In this document: piece after piece, positions 13,401 through 25,844 of the stretch
Layout: each line of letters starts with the position of its first letter
How positions within the stretch are numbered: the first letter of the stretch is position 1
NCBI GenBank assembly: GCA_028023455.1
Contig: JAQFVV010012490.1
Span: forward strand, 2,792,001 to 2,856,000
Direction of reading: 5' to 3'
Source: Epiperipatus broadwayi
Taxonomy: Eukaryota; Onychophora; Udeonychophora; Euonychophora; Peripatidae
Length of the DNA: 64,000 nucleotides
Notes under the pieces: generated by a model
The model's input: only the letters and a program-made list of their open reading frames with translations
Told to the model about the DNA's origin: nothing
Databases searched by the model: none
Made by a program: the position numbers and the translations under genes

Positions 13401-15171
13401 TGCTCAATGAAGAAAAAAAATGCTATATGATCCTATCATAGATCGAAGTTATAATTCACATCCAAACATGTTCATCTCTTCAAATATTATAGCTCATCAT
13501 TGTTTCATCAAAAGTTTCAAAATAAAGACATTTTTAGATAATCTTTATGGCCATTGTTTTACCAAGTAAGCTTACTTTTTTTGTATATATGATCAATCTC
13601 AGTTCCCTGGGGACTAAAGATAATATATGTTATTTTTAGTTTATAATCATACCAGTTATAAATCATGTATTTATAATTTGTCATTTCTTTACATTTGAGA
13701 TCAGGTAAACAACAATAAATTAAAATAATTAATTTTTGTATTAAATAATAATTTCTACTTATTAAAAAAATATATATGCTTGCATTTATTAAATAATTGA
13801 GCACACTTATTTAATTAGTCTTTTATTTCTATGATTACTCATTTAATGAAAATATATGTAGGTGTTTTTCAAATAGTTCAGTGCAATCTACTTTATTATT
13901 AATAAATCATCAATATAAATACTACCTGCCCTGAGTGAGCTAACTAGTGATCGGGCTTCCCATTACTGTGCTATCATCAATCTTATTAATCTGTCAGTAT
14001 AATTCTTATTTAAACCATAGGATTGGCACTTGGAATCAGTTAATACTGATGTCCATGGTGAATATTTATTAGAGATTTGGAAAGGTTAATGCCAAGTATT
14101 CATATATCATTATGTTTATTATTTTTATGGGAAATGAGTTTTAGAATAACTTACCTCCAGATCCATGACTACTATAAGTCCATCTTTGTAGATTAAAGAT
14201 AATAGATTTCATTCAAGAATAAATTTCATTAAGATAGCATATGATCAACCATGAGAATTGACCAAATATAGTTGGATGCATTAAAAGAAGGGTCACCATC
14301 TGTTACAATATATAATATAGGATTGGAATTTCAAATTGAGAATGTATGCTCTTTTCTCACTCCAAGTCTTATTATTTCAGAGTTGTCCTATAATAAACTT
14401 ACAGAACTCATTAGTTTGTTTTTCATCATAGTTAACTAAAATTTATTTATAAAACCAAGTCCTATGACTCTTAATTAGGTGCACCATAAATAGATGTTAG
14501 AAGTAAGATATGTCATTGTTGATTTTGAGAATGCATGACAAGGTGTCTTTTTTTAGTATGATTGAAGATGTCTCAGAACATACAAAATTGTCAATCATAG
14601 TGCTATGACAATACAGATATAGTTAGTAGTTAGACATGAAATTGGTGTTCATTAAAATTGAAAAAAATATGGAAATGATTGTAAATTGTGGTAATCAATT
14701 TCTCAGTTTGATAGCATTCAGATGGCCAAACAGGATATAATAATAATCATATTTTTGAAATCACCAAGCTTTCTAAATGTTTTTTATTTATTTAAGTAAT
14801 GTGCCTGTGATTATTAAACCCAAGTTTGAAATGAGGCAGAGTGCAAAAAATTAGTAAAATCTGAGGCAGTATTTTATATTCTTCAAGATATGGTGGATAA
14901 TATTAATAATATCAATAAAATAAGAATTGATGCAAAGTAGCTATATAACTACTGCATGTTGTAATTCAATCATTTGAATTTGATAGAATTTTGGAGCAAA
15001 ACTTTCATTTGCATTGATTATATTCAAAAGAGCCTGCAAGAGCCTACCATAAACTTTTTGTGATACTGTCTTGGATTTAAAAGCTCTCTAAAATCATTTA
15101 AATAGTGAAAAGAGTATTGGACAGTGAGTCACTTAAAAAATAACAAGAACTTAGTCTTTGTTAGAAATAAA
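13401..15171. other. AT-rich stretch, possible repeat fragment near 13560-13700
   Basis: There is no supportable gene. The minus-strand frame at 13559-13804 contains CKEMTNYKYMIYNW, which resembles CKEINDRKYICNHW read on the minus strand at about 26690-26740. This suggests both derive from one dispersed repeat. No known domain was recognised. Confidence 0.4.
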
Positions 15172-15570
15172 TATTGACACTGAAAATTATTATAGATGAA
15201 AGAAATTCAAAGAAACATGTAAAAAAAAAAACACACTTGATATCTTTACAGAGAAATGGACAAAAATGTTACTTGTTTACATGATAGAGATATCAAGTTT
15301 GGGTTTCTTCTTAATTATAAATGATTTGTTATGGACTGCAATATTGTTATACAACAACTATGTGAAAAACTTTTGATTGCATCAATATGAAGATATCAAG
15401 ATCCAAAGAGCTTTTTGAATTTATCATTCACTATAATCAAAAAAGCCTTCCCATTATTATTGAAATAATGCTAATCATAATCGTTTTTGTTAGCAGCAGT
15501 GGAAAATCATTCAGTAAATTAAATCTAATACTTTTATATTTGAGAGTCTCAGTCAATCAACACAAACTAT
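15172..15570 (+). mobile_element. 5'-truncated LINE copy (3' end only)
   Basis: This ~400-bp block is nearly identical (only a handful of differences by eye) to the last codons and 3' untranslated region of the LINE at 22625-23882, in opposite orientation. It starts abruptly just upstream of the shared residues DTENYYR and stop, and both copies end at the same place (after CAGTCAATCAACACA). A shared 3' end with a shortened 5' end is the expected signature of target-primed LINE insertion. The 85-residue frame inside (15387-15644) lies in this untranslated part and is probably not a gene. No target duplication was found by eye. Confidence 0.75.
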
Positions 15571-16654
15571 ATGATCATCATCTGATGACTGAGGGAAAAA
15601 AGAAACAAAAGAAAAAACTAACATTAATGACAACAAAGAATTGAAAGCAAGCAAAATGCAGTTATAATTTGCATGTAATCCATAACTTTGTTAATTAAAC
15701 AATTAATATGTTTGAGCAAATGTTATGATAGTTTTCTAAAAAATGAATATTGAATACTAAGGTACAAATTTAAAGTTTTCCAAAGGCAATATTTTTTTTT
15801 GGAGCTATACTTCTGCTTCTACATGGGAATAAACTTTCCACATACATTAAACTGTACCAAGTCAAATTTGTATTTCCAAATAAATTCGTCCTCACCTGCA
15901 ACCTAATAGGAATACTATATATTGGAATACAATCACTGCCAAGTTGTCAGGCAGCTTTTATGCTTAATGTGCAGGACTGTATATAATACCAATTTTTTAT
16001 TATTATTATTAGAATATTGCTAATTCTAACAATGTCTAGTTCTTTCAAGTCATTATTTTATTATAAACAAGAAAAAGAAGAATGCTCGTTTGTGTAATAC
16101 TGTACTGCTAAATCTGTATTAATTCACTTAATATATTGCAGTAGATCTTAGATTGTTGAAAATAATTATTCCACAGTTACACTGAGTATAATTATAAAAC
16201 AGTTACTTCAATAAGATTTAAATATCAGTTTTCCCCCCAATATTTTTATAATCTTTTTTTAATACTAGTATGCGAATCATTAGGACGATAGTAACTATAT
16301 ATGTAAATTTTATTTTATTGTCAACTTTGTTTGAAGCATATAAAATGCTGTCAAAAAATGTATAATCTAATGATGCTTTCATTCGCTTTAAATTCTATTA
16401 TTTGTAAGCAACAACGGCAGTCCAATTAATTTGATGCATGAACATATTTTTAAAGATCTTTAAAATCATTGACTAATACATCACATGATAAATTAGACTT
16501 GATGTCATTCATGTATGTTGTGCTTGTACTATAGCATGTGTAGATATATATGATCTGTGTGTCTATATATATACATTTAACCTATGTTTAGGCATAAAAT
16601 GAAATACAAATTTCTATTTTAATTAAATAAATAAAATGAAATGTATTCATGGGC
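15571..16654. other. AT-rich non-coding stretch
   Basis: No gene or clear mobile element was seen. Confidence 0.55.
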
Positions 16655-16810
16655 TTTAAAGGATATAACTTTGTGCCATCCAAGATTATCATCAACTGGA
16701 TTTCCATAACATTAAACATAAACTCCAATCAATATAATTGGCAGTTATGCATAAATCCAGCATAGAGTGCAAGAGTTCTATAACTATTACTGTGAGCAAA
16801 AGATAATACC
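16655..16810 (+). repeat. Dispersed repeat Y, copy 1
   Basis: CTTTGTGCCATCCA(A/G), then ATTATCAT and a further AAACATTAAA block, then a run ending GAG(C/A)AAA(A/T)GAGAT-like, occur in the same order at 31862-32012. The two copies are strongly diverged, with only short blocks conserved. Family unknown. Confidence 0.5.
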
Positions 16811-16938
16811 AATATACAGTTTTTAAAACCTATGTTACAATTAGATAAATTCACTGGAATAACTTAATGAAATATAAATTTATTAATTAGAAACTAATAT
16901 AATTGTATACACAACTTTTCACTTATTTTTTTTTTAAA

Positions 16939-17514
16939 ATTATAGCTCCATGATAATAAATATATAAATTCAACATTCCTTTTTTTTTAAACTTGTTTTA
17001 TTCCAAACTATAATTTTTTTTCTCTTTCATATAATGTTTCAATTACATTCTGTAGTCATTATCAAGTTTCCTTAAAATAATAATAATAATAAAATAAAAA
17101 AAATAAAAAACAAAAATAATAACACAAATAAATAAAATATTAATACATTCCAAATATATAATATTCAAATAAAACCATAATATTATTATAATCTACAAAT
17201 ACAATTATAAAGGTATTTTAAAAGAAATAATTAAAGATAGGGAAGGAGGTAAATAATTGTATTTGTAGATTATAATAATATTATGGTTTTATTTGAATAT
17301 TATATATTTGGAATGTATTAATATTTTATTTATTTGTGTTATTATTTTTGTTTTTTATTTTTATTTATTTTTTTATTATTTTTTTAAGGAAACTTGATAA
17401 TGACTACAGAATGTAGTTGAAATGTTGTATGGAAGAGAAAGAAAATTATAGTTTGGAATAAAACAAGTTTTAAAAAGAAAAGGAATGTTGAGTTTATATA
17501 ATTAGAAACTATAA
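16939..17514. repeat. Foldback element, arms about 260 bp
   Basis: The left arm (about 16939-17208) and right arm (about 17253-17514) are reverse complements. They include TCAACATTCC, ACTTGTTTTATTCCAAACTA, GTAGTCATTATCAAGTTTCC and CTACAAATACAATT blocks. The spacer is about 45 nt and purine-rich. The arms contain ATA-type microsatellite that differs in length between them. No coding sequence and no clear target duplication. Confidence 0.85.
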
Positions 17515-18465
17515 CAATAAAATAAAATTAAGGTCGGTTGAGTATGCTATAAATATGAATATATCATTCTAATACAAAAAATATGTTCTTACATTGTAAT
17601 TTACATATATTTTAATAGGTTTACATAAGACACACTTATAAATAAGAACACAGATTTGCTGTATAATAATGCAAATTAGCATGTTCAAATTGTCATGAAC
17701 TAATAAACCAATTCAATTCATTTTTAATAATACATAATGACTGACTTAACATAAATGTGGGTACCCATTCAAATGTGTGTTTACACTGGCATTTATATCT
17801 AATAATATATCATTAGTTAAAAAATAAACTTATATTTTCACAAGACAGAATTAATTCAGTCTTAAAAAATACATAAAATGCACACATATGTGCATATTAT
17901 TATCTTATTAATCAAAGTTTTTCTTTTTAAAAAACATTATAGAGCCAGTTTGGAAAGTTCTTTTTAAAAACCCTTTGGATTTTTGTTTCTTTATTTACAA
18001 TAAGATTTTTAATCAAAACTGGAATAAATTCTTTAGAAATGTTAATGGGAAGAAATTGCCTGGAGATCAACTGATTATTCACTTTACTTTTATTCTCTTT
18101 TGAATGAATAATAGTCACCAGTTATTTACTTTTAAAACATAATTTAGAGACTTTAACTGCAAGGTTAAGTATTTAAAATAATGTCATTTTACTCACTAGC
18201 TGAGATCTGTAGGTACATTATATATACAATGCAGTATCTTTATCTGTGCTTCTCTGCATATAGATAAAACAACATATATCACAATAATACTTCAGTAAGC
18301 TGACTAACACTGGAATTTTTTGGTAAGATAGTCCATTATAATCATGTCTGTAATAGAGTAGTATAATATCCTATTGTCATTTCTGGGATAGGTATAAATC
18401 AAGTAACTGTTATCATTTATCATATCCATTCACTCTAGTCACATATACAGGTTATGAGTCACATA
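17515..18465. other. AT-rich non-coding stretch
   Basis: No gene or recognisable element was seen. The 63-residue minus-strand frame at 17927-18118 has no identifiable features. Confidence 0.55.
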
Positions 18466-20640
18466 TTGTAACAGTCGAAAAACCCACCACCTAAACTGCA
18501 AGTCGGATCCAAACTCAGCTGAACCAAGACTGAATTCAAACCCAACTCAACAGCTCAGATGAGTAGAAATCTAAATCGACGGCACAGTGCTATGCACCAA
18601 GAAACTAGCTCAACAGTTGGTGAGGATCAGAGACCCCTGAACTGACACTAATATTGGATAATCAATCAACTAAGATAATTGTTAAATCGAATCATATGTA
18701 TATGTTCGGGTTGCCAACACAGACAGCGAGCATTAACATTAAAATAATTATGAATAAAAAGACTTAAGAACTAAGAAACCAAGTGTGTTTAGAAAATATT
18801 TAATAATAATAATTTGTTTGGTTTGAATTTTAAATAAAGATTAAATTAATTAATTCTAGTCCTTAAACAAAGTTTATAATTATAATACGAGTGGCAGTCC
18901 TTATTATATGCCAATGAATATTACGCAATATTTTGGAATTCTATGTCTATGCCCCCAACAAGAAAATAAAGGCAGATAAAGGTATTCATTAGTAAAAGAA
19001 ATTAAGATTATTATCTTATACAGAAGAATGTGAGATTTATTTTCACATTCGCAAATCCATTCGTGAAGAGCAAGATACGTATTTTAGGGCATAACTTTAA
19101 TTTTTATTAGAAAACTTATTTTGAAGTAAAATGGAGAATTTGTTGGACTTTAATTTAAATGACTTCATCATGAATTATGAGCATCAGAGCTGGCTTTACT
19201 GGAACAGGGAGATAACGGTGCTGACGAATTATGAGCTATAAAGTGAAATTGAAAAACGATGGCTAGTCGATAATCGAAGTCCTATGGTGGCTTGCGTCTG
19301 ACAAGTCTTATGCCCCTTGACTAATATGAACAGGAGAGGAAGAGCTTTCTTCCTTGATAATTTAAATAACAGAAATATGATCACCGACCAGCTAATGGAG
19401 CGGAAGATTGCCCTATGTCAGCAACATTGAAGATGATGACTTACTAGTCACTGTTTGAGAACTAAAACCCAATGATAGAATGCTCTATGTGATGACTTGC
19501 TCAATTTAATTAAAGCAAATGAGCTTCTAACTAAAACTATTTTAACGCATTATAAAATTATATTCATCATGCCCCAAATATCGTGCCCCTCCTGAATATT
19601 AATAGACAGTGAAAACAATCTGAATTAGAATGTATTTAGTTGATTCCTTTATCTACCCTTTTTACAAAAACATTTTAGATTATATGTGAATAAATAAATA
19701 TTGGTGAATACGAGAAAAAACATTTTAACATTATATATATGAATATATAAACATTTGTAAATTAGATAGGAGCTGCGGACATAGGTGAGAAACGGAGCTA
19801 ATATTTTACTATAAAAATAACAAACATTTAATAATTTCTTTCGACTCGATGGTTGATAGAACTGTATAAATCTAGTTCTAATGGGCGAGAATTATTATCA
19901 GATTTAATATTATATTATTTGTGTGAGGCAAATGGAACAAAGGGGCTCATCGAGTCGAAGGATTATTGGCATATAATTTAAAATGAACAACATTAATAAA
20001 TCACACGATAAATATATATATAGTATAGTAAATGAACCGCCATAGAGGGAAGAAAAGTTAAATTTAAAGACTAGAGATTGAGAGAATTACTAATTTAAAA
20101 TAGCATAAATAAAAGATTTTATAAAGATTATTACATTATAAATGAGAAGAGCTCTTAAAGGGAGTGTAAAGTAAAGTTCGGAAACTGGCCAGAAATCTTA
20201 AGGTTCATTATGGAAATATATTACCTATTTTTTCCAGGGCTGGTTCCCTTAGGTTACATGTCCGGGTTGGTAAAAAACATAGGCACCATTTGGTCAATTA
20301 CTTGAACAGTATTTTAATGAATTTTCACAATTTTGGCAGCATGATTGTTCCGGAAAAGATTCAGCAGCTCCATTGAAGATTTTCAGGGAACTTCAGGAAC
20401 CGATAGCCAGATTCCTGATGTTTAGCCCTTTACCATGATAGGAACACTTTTTGAATTCATGATTTTGGACAGCACATAATTTACTGACACTTTTCTGCAA
20501 CAAAGATGGCTTTTTTCTTCTCCAAACTTTTCAGAGCTATATATACTGTCCTCTCTGATGCCTTTCAGGCTAGCGCTTTTTTCATTATCAATGTTTTTAG
20601 ATTTACTGGTTGTTTTTAGATACATTCCTTCGATAAGGCT
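18466..20640. other. CpG-retaining, less AT-rich island; probable decayed element(s) of unknown class
   Basis: Composition changes visibly at about 18473, directly after an ATATTGTAAC junction, with many CpG-bearing words (GTCGAAAAACCC, CTAAATCGACGGC, TCGACTCGATGG, CATCGAGTCGAA). A 12-bp inverted pair, TTCGACTCGATG and CATCGAGTCGAA, lies about 100 bp apart near 19843 and 19948. The stretch at 20200-20640 reads best on the minus strand, with a 67-residue frame at 20422-20625, but I recognise no transposase, polymerase or protease motif. It could be remnants of an LTR element or DNA transposon, or a fossil gene. The class is not assigned. Confidence 0.4.
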
Positions 20641-20762
20641 TTCAAACTCAATCAGAAAATGATTTTAATTAGGAAATCCTTATCTTTTTTTCTAATTAAT
20701 AAAACTTTAACTGTTGTTTTTGGAAAGGGAAAATCTGAAAGCTTATCGAAAGAATGTAGCTT
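20617..20762. repeat. Short inverted repeat (about 22-bp arms)
   Basis: ACATTCCTTCGATAAGGCTT near 20622-20641 is repeated inverted as AAAGCTTATCGAAAGAATGT near 20739-20758, with two or three differences. It could be the termini of a ~140-bp MITE or the edge of the neighbouring island. Confidence 0.5.
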
Positions 20763-22190
20763 TTAATTATTAAACTTTAACAACGTATTTAAAAATAAAA
20801 TCAAACATTCCTGACGCAATGAAACTTTCAAACAATTATATATATTTAAAATTTACAAATATATACGCACAATCCATGCAGTTATAATTTATAAATTCAT
20901 GAATAATTCTATCATGAATTTATTAATAGCATTGATTAATTTTAAACTGAAACTAATTAATTTTAGTATGCATTTATAAAATAAGTTTCCTTTATGGAAA
21001 TTAGCGTAGATTGAACGTATAAAGCCCCATTGCATCGGAAATTTAAGGTTAGTATTATGTGTTTGAAGTGGGCTTATGGCTAGATGTCATGAAGCTAGGA
21101 TCAAACTCAGATCCGACTGCTTCAATATATGAACTATGAATGACAGAAAAGTGGATTCTTACTTCCATGTGAATTCAAACTTTATATTAAGACATTAGCA
21201 GCAGCTGACTTGTCTTCAGTTATAATTTTATAATAATAATACTCTAATGCTAATTTCAAATCTACCTTTTTATAGTGCATCATGGAATTTAAAAACACAC
21301 CAATTTAGTAAATTATTTTTTTTCAAAGAAAGAGTTAATAATTCTTTTCAATTTTTCATAATTAAAATGAAATTTTTATCTTAAAGTTTTCTTAATCCCT
21401 TCAACAATATCAGAGTATGTTATACTAAATTTTATCACAAACTTTAATTTAAAAAAATCTTAATCTAATTAAAATGGATAGGGGATTTTTTTGTTTTCCA
21501 GTATTATCTATTGTAACAAAACAATATTGTTTTAGATCTCAAAATTAAAAGTAATAAAACATTAAATAGATCTTTTTAAATATATGATTTAAAAATACAG
21601 TAATTTATAATGATTATACATTTAAAATTATTATTTAACTCTTAACTGTTATTTCAATGTAATATAATAAATATCTACAAGAATTTTGTTTCTGTTTATT
21701 TTTCCTTTCAAATTTACTGTCTCAATATATATATGATATTAGTCAATACCTAAACCATACCAAAAACAATCAACATTTTTTGACATTTTGTTATGGGGTA
21801 AAATTTTGAAAAGAAGTTTCAGAATGTTGGCCAAGGGCATCTCACTTTTTAAATTTCATCAATGAAATTGGATATAGTTCATATACAAGTATAAAAAATG
21901 ATTGAGTATAGAATGAAGTAACAAGCTGATACCTTTAGAAACTGAAGTCAGTATTCAAAACATAATTTGTCAGTTGATTCTATCATTTACTTTCTAATGA
22001 TTATTCAATTTTACAATAAATGTCTTGTGAAAGAGTAGTAGAGACAATAAACCTGACCAATAAAATTTACTCATATAAATATGAAAATACACTATTTTTT
22101 TTAAAAATCATTAAGACTTTTATGATCCAGTTGAATAATTTTATGAATTTAATTAGATTATATATATTGTAACTGTTTGGATTAGATGGC
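20763..22190. other. AT-rich non-coding stretch
   Basis: No gene or clear element was seen. At 22157-22175 the TATATATTGTAAC junction motif appears immediately before the start of repeat X. Confidence 0.5.
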
Positions 22191-22609
22191 ACACAGCAAG
22201 TAAAAGAAAAGTAGAAATAAACACAGGCATAAATTTTTATAGATATTTTTCTATATTGACTGAGAATAATAATAACTGTAAAGAGTTAAATAATAATGGA
22301 TTTAAAATTCCATTTCATTGTGAAATAAACAATTAAACAGGTCTGAATAATATTAATATTGTATTATTATTATTCTGATTTTGAAATTGAAAACCAAGCA
22401 GATCAAACTGATAATTGTAAAAATTTATATTATTTTTGAAATCTTTTAATTAATACTTGTATACAATTATCTATCTAAACATGTAGATCACATCTTTGGT
22501 AAAATTTCAAAGTTGCTTTTGAAATGATTAGTGACCTTTTTGAAAACATAAAAAATTAGTTTTTAATTAAATGTGTTTTTATCATCCCAATTCAAGTTTA
22601 TGACAGGGT
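22191..22609 (+). repeat. Dispersed repeat X, first part of copy 1
   Basis: Blocks AAAGTAGAAATAAACACAGG, GATTTTGAAATTGAAAA, CTGATAATTGTAAAAA and TGTGTTTTTATCA occur in the same order and orientation at 53378-53712. The repeat is interrupted right after this part by the LINE at 22625-23882. Family unknown. Confidence 0.65.
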
Positions 22610-22624
22610 TTGATAAAAAGATTA

Positions 22625-23882
22625 ATTTAGTCTGTGTTGATTGACTGAGTCTCTCAAATATGAAAGTATTAGATTTAATTTACTGAATGATTTTCCACTG
22701 CTGCTAACAAAAACGATTATGATTAGCATTATTTCAATAATAATGGGAAGGCTTTTTTGATTATAGTGAATGATAAATTCAAAAAGCTCTTTGGATCTTG
22801 ATATCTTCATATTGATGCAATCAAAAGTTTTTCACATAGTTGTTGTATAACAATATTGCAGTCCATAACAAATCATTTATAATTAAGAAGAAACCCAAAC
22901 TTGATATCTCTATCATGTAAACAAGTAACATTTTTGTCCATTTCTCTGTAAAGATATCAAGTGTGTTTTTTTTTACATGTTTCTTTGAATTTCTTTCATC
23001 TATAATAATTTTCAGTGTCAATAGGTTCTGTTGTACTGGTGTGTTGAAGTTCCATGTCTGTCTCTTTCGATGTCTTCAGTACAGCTATCACCCTTTGCAT
23101 GTATAGTACCTGGACCACGTGCAACCCAAGACCATGCAAATCCTTAGGTTTCTGCATTTTCCGAAGACTAATGCAGACTATTTTGTTTGGTGTTTTTTTT
23201 CCATAGCAGCTGGGTACATGCTGCATTAATGGGGTTTTGAAAGGTCTTATTTGGTTTGCTGATTGGAAGGTAGTATGTGATCCATGGGAAGAGACCAACA
23301 TATTGAGCAGTGTCACCTTGTCTGGGAGTGACAGGGAGATCAAGGACAAGCTGCTAATAACTTTTTTAGTCTTCTTTATTACCATATTTTGTATCTGCTG
23401 CTTCATTGAATATTTTGACAGTGCCACCAGGAAACCCAGTAGATTTTGGGGTGTCCCAGTGAATTTGGATGTTAGGTTCTTTTCTTTGTTGATCCATCAT
23501 ACTGCAGTTTTCATAGGATTCACCTTCAGGTGATACTTGACAGCATATTCATCTAGGAGTTGGTAAAGCTGGGGAAGGAACTTTGCAGATGGAAGGATGA
23601 TGGTTACATTATCTACATATGAGTTATGATGTATCACCTTTCCAAGTGCTGGAACATATATGCCAGTCAACTTGTCTTCTATATCCTTTAAGAGGGGGTC
23701 AATGTATATGATGAAACACAGGGTGCTAAGCTGTGACACCTGGAGTATGGATATGTATGGCTGAAACTCTGGGGCAAGAGAGCCATCCAGAGTTACATGA
23801 ATTGTTCTATTGAGCAGCACTTGCAAGGACAAATGCATCACATTGCACATATATAATGTGAGTTGATTTAAATAATTCATTT
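22625..23882 (-). mobile_element. 5'-truncated LINE (non-LTR retrotransposon)
   Basis: On the minus strand a single reading frame runs from about 23880 to the stop at 22996 with one internal TGA, followed by about 370 bp of 3' untranslated sequence ending at about 22628. The frame encodes the second half of a reverse transcriptase. The upstream side abuts repeat X directly, so the 5' portion (endonuclease and RT fingers) is missing. The 3' end is shared with a second ~99%-identical copy at 15172-15570, which fixes the true terminus. No poly-A tail is obvious, and no target duplication was found by eye. Confidence 0.75.
22996..23880 (-). pseudogene. LINE reverse transcriptase fragment with an internal stop
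   Basis: Recognisable RT features in order are FIIYIDPLLKDIEDKLTGIY (palm region, resembling the LxxxPLL...L.GI pattern of L1/Tx1-type RTs), then YVDNVTIILPS where the catalytic YxDD box is expected, then a thumb-like region TGTPQNLLGFLVALSKYSMK and KPKDLHGLGLHVVQ. The expected G-x-x-Q-G-x-x-LS motif reads QVSQLSTL. The second catalytic Asp is replaced by Asn, and a TGA interrupts the frame at 23497-23499. The protein is therefore very unlikely to be active. The clade assignment (L1/Tx1-like) is tentative. Confidence 0.7.
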
Positions 23883-24330
23883 TGAAATGACATTTTCTGT
23901 GAAATATATAATGATTTTGTTTAAAATCATTTATTGAGAAAACAAAAAGACATTTTGAAGTTTATATTTTAAATTCTAAAAAACTAATGTTAAAAGCAAC
24001 CTGTGATGGTCATAGCTATAGACAGAAAAAATTATCTAAAGTTAATTTTTTAAAAGAATTACGCAAGTAATATTTACTGAGGCTATAACTTTGATAATAG
24101 GTCCCTACTATCGCATTTTACACGCATATTATCGAGGTTATAGCCTCAGTAAATATTACTTAAAATCTTTTAGACTAACAAAAAAAAAAAGGCTTTTTAA
24201 ATTTAAAATCTCAAAATAATTGCCTGAAAAAGAAAAAAATTGAAAAAGAAAACTTTTTATAAAAGTGTTTATAATTAATTTATATCATCTATAATTTTAT
24301 TTGTACATGTTATATGTCCGAATTTATATG
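23883..24330 (+). repeat. Dispersed repeat X, second part of copy 1
   Basis: TGTTTAAAATCATTTATTGA followed by GAAAACAAAAAGACATTTTG, and later AAAATCTTTTAGACTA with a TTTTTAAATTTAAA block, match 54390-54580 in order and orientation. It resumes repeat X on the far side of the LINE. Confidence 0.55.
24065..24161. repeat. Hairpin with 34-bp arms
   Basis: The left arm at 24065-24099 begins AAGTAATATTTACTGAGGCT. It is repeated inverted at 24128-24161 with about two mismatches, around a ~28-nt loop that holds CpG words unlike its surroundings. Copy 2 of repeat X lacks this block at the equivalent place, so it may be a small MITE inserted in copy 1. Confidence 0.75.
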
Positions 24331-25335
24331 AAAAATATATTTTAATAACTTTTATTATTGTGTCAAATTAAATATATGGTATAAACAATAGCATACACAT
24401 ACATTTCTATGTGCACACATATATATGTTAATAGATATCTGTATCTTTAAAATGTAATAACTTAAATTTTTAATCATTTATTATTTTATGATGATTGAAA
24501 TATAGTCACCAAATGTACTGCACTCACTGTGCATATATATATATCAGATGCATGTCAGATAGACACATTTAGGTAAAAATTAATGTCATTTATTATTTTG
24601 ATAATTTTAACTTTATGTTAATAAATTAATCTCATATATGTGCAGATTATATATATATATGTGTGTGTGTGTTGTAAATGAACCCATTAAGAGGTATTCA
24701 AAACCACAATGCAATAAATTGAATTTTGTTTTTATATTAAACAACACATATAGGTAAATTTTATCATTTATTGTATTTTATATGGTTATTGAAATATAGT
24801 CAACAACTGTGCTGCAAATATATGTGTATATATCAATGAGTGTCAAATAAACATGTAGACTTTAATCATTTTTTATAATTTTTATTAAATATCAATTGAA
24901 ATATATTCATTTCTAAGTTATAAAACATGTCCGTGCAATTATATATATGTGTGTGTGTTAAAGTAAACCTAGCATAAGCTATTTGTATTATTAAAAATAT
25001 AACTTAAAATTTTAATCATGTATTTTTATTTTATGGCAAGTCAAAGATGTTCAGAAATTATTATGCCACACCACATGTCTGTGTCCATATATATCTCAAT
25101 GCATATCAAATAGACATATATGTAAATTTTAATCATTTATTTTATTATTTTATGACAATCTGAATATAAAGCCACATGTTTATGTGCTGATTGGGTTTTA
25201 AACAAACTTATTGGAACATATATGTAAATTAATGTAATAACTTGAAGTTTTGTATAGTAATCACCTATATGTAAATCATAGTGTGATAACTTTTTTATTG
25301 TATGTTAATCAAAATCAGAAGTCTTAATTAATATG
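24330..25335 (+). repeat. Degenerate AT-rich tandem array, about seven units
   Basis: A motif of the form GTAAATTTTAATCATTTATT, then ATTTTATG and ATTGAAATATAGTCA, then a TGTGCATATATAT segment, recurs near 24463, 24575, 24754, 24860, 25003, 25122 and 25265, with spacing about 105-180 bp. The same unit appears near 54806 and 55990 at the end of repeat X copy 2, so the array is part of that family. Confidence 0.6.
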
Positions 25336-25844
25336 TGCATAGATCAGCATGTTTTAAATTCCCAGCATTATTGTTTAGATTTTCCTGGCTATGTATTCTG
25401 ATGGAATAGCACTTAAATGGTGCATCCAAATCAATGGTTTTAATAATCTGCCACAAACTAGCAAGGGCTAAATAGTTAGACTGGTCTACAGAAGACCCAT
25501 TTCAAATACAATCATCAGATTGACTGTTGATTTATATTTTGTATTGTTCAAATCCAGTCACAAGATGGACTGTTGATTTTATTCTGTTTTTATTTTGATT
25601 ATTGATCATTCATGATGATGGAGGATTATTTCTTATAAGTATTACTTATATTTACTTTTATTTTGTATAATGCTGGTTGATTTAATTATACTTTTAGTTG
25701 ACCTAAGGAGTTAACTGATCTCTTCTGATCTAACTAATTAGCTGATCTCTCATGAGATTATACAGTGATCTTTCATGCTCTATAATATATAACATTTCTT
25801 ATATATTCTCTGATATTTCTTTAATATTACTTTATACTTTTTTG
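25336..25844. other. Non-coding stretch
   Basis: No gene was seen. Short direct repeats occur, such as CAGATTGACTGTTGATTTAT and AGATGGACTGTTGATTTTAT about 50 bp apart near 25520-25580, plus a cluster of (A/C)TGATCTCT(C/T) words near 25715-25770. Confidence 0.45.

Noticed and set aside
15387-15644. 85-residue frame on the plus strand
   Set aside because: It lies in the 3' untranslated part of a LINE shared with 22622-22810. Duplication of the repeat, not selection, explains its presence twice.
24330-25335. CRISPR-like array
   Set aside because: The units are diverged, spacing varies from about 105 to 180 bp, there are no conserved direct repeats with uniform spacers, and the context is eukaryotic.
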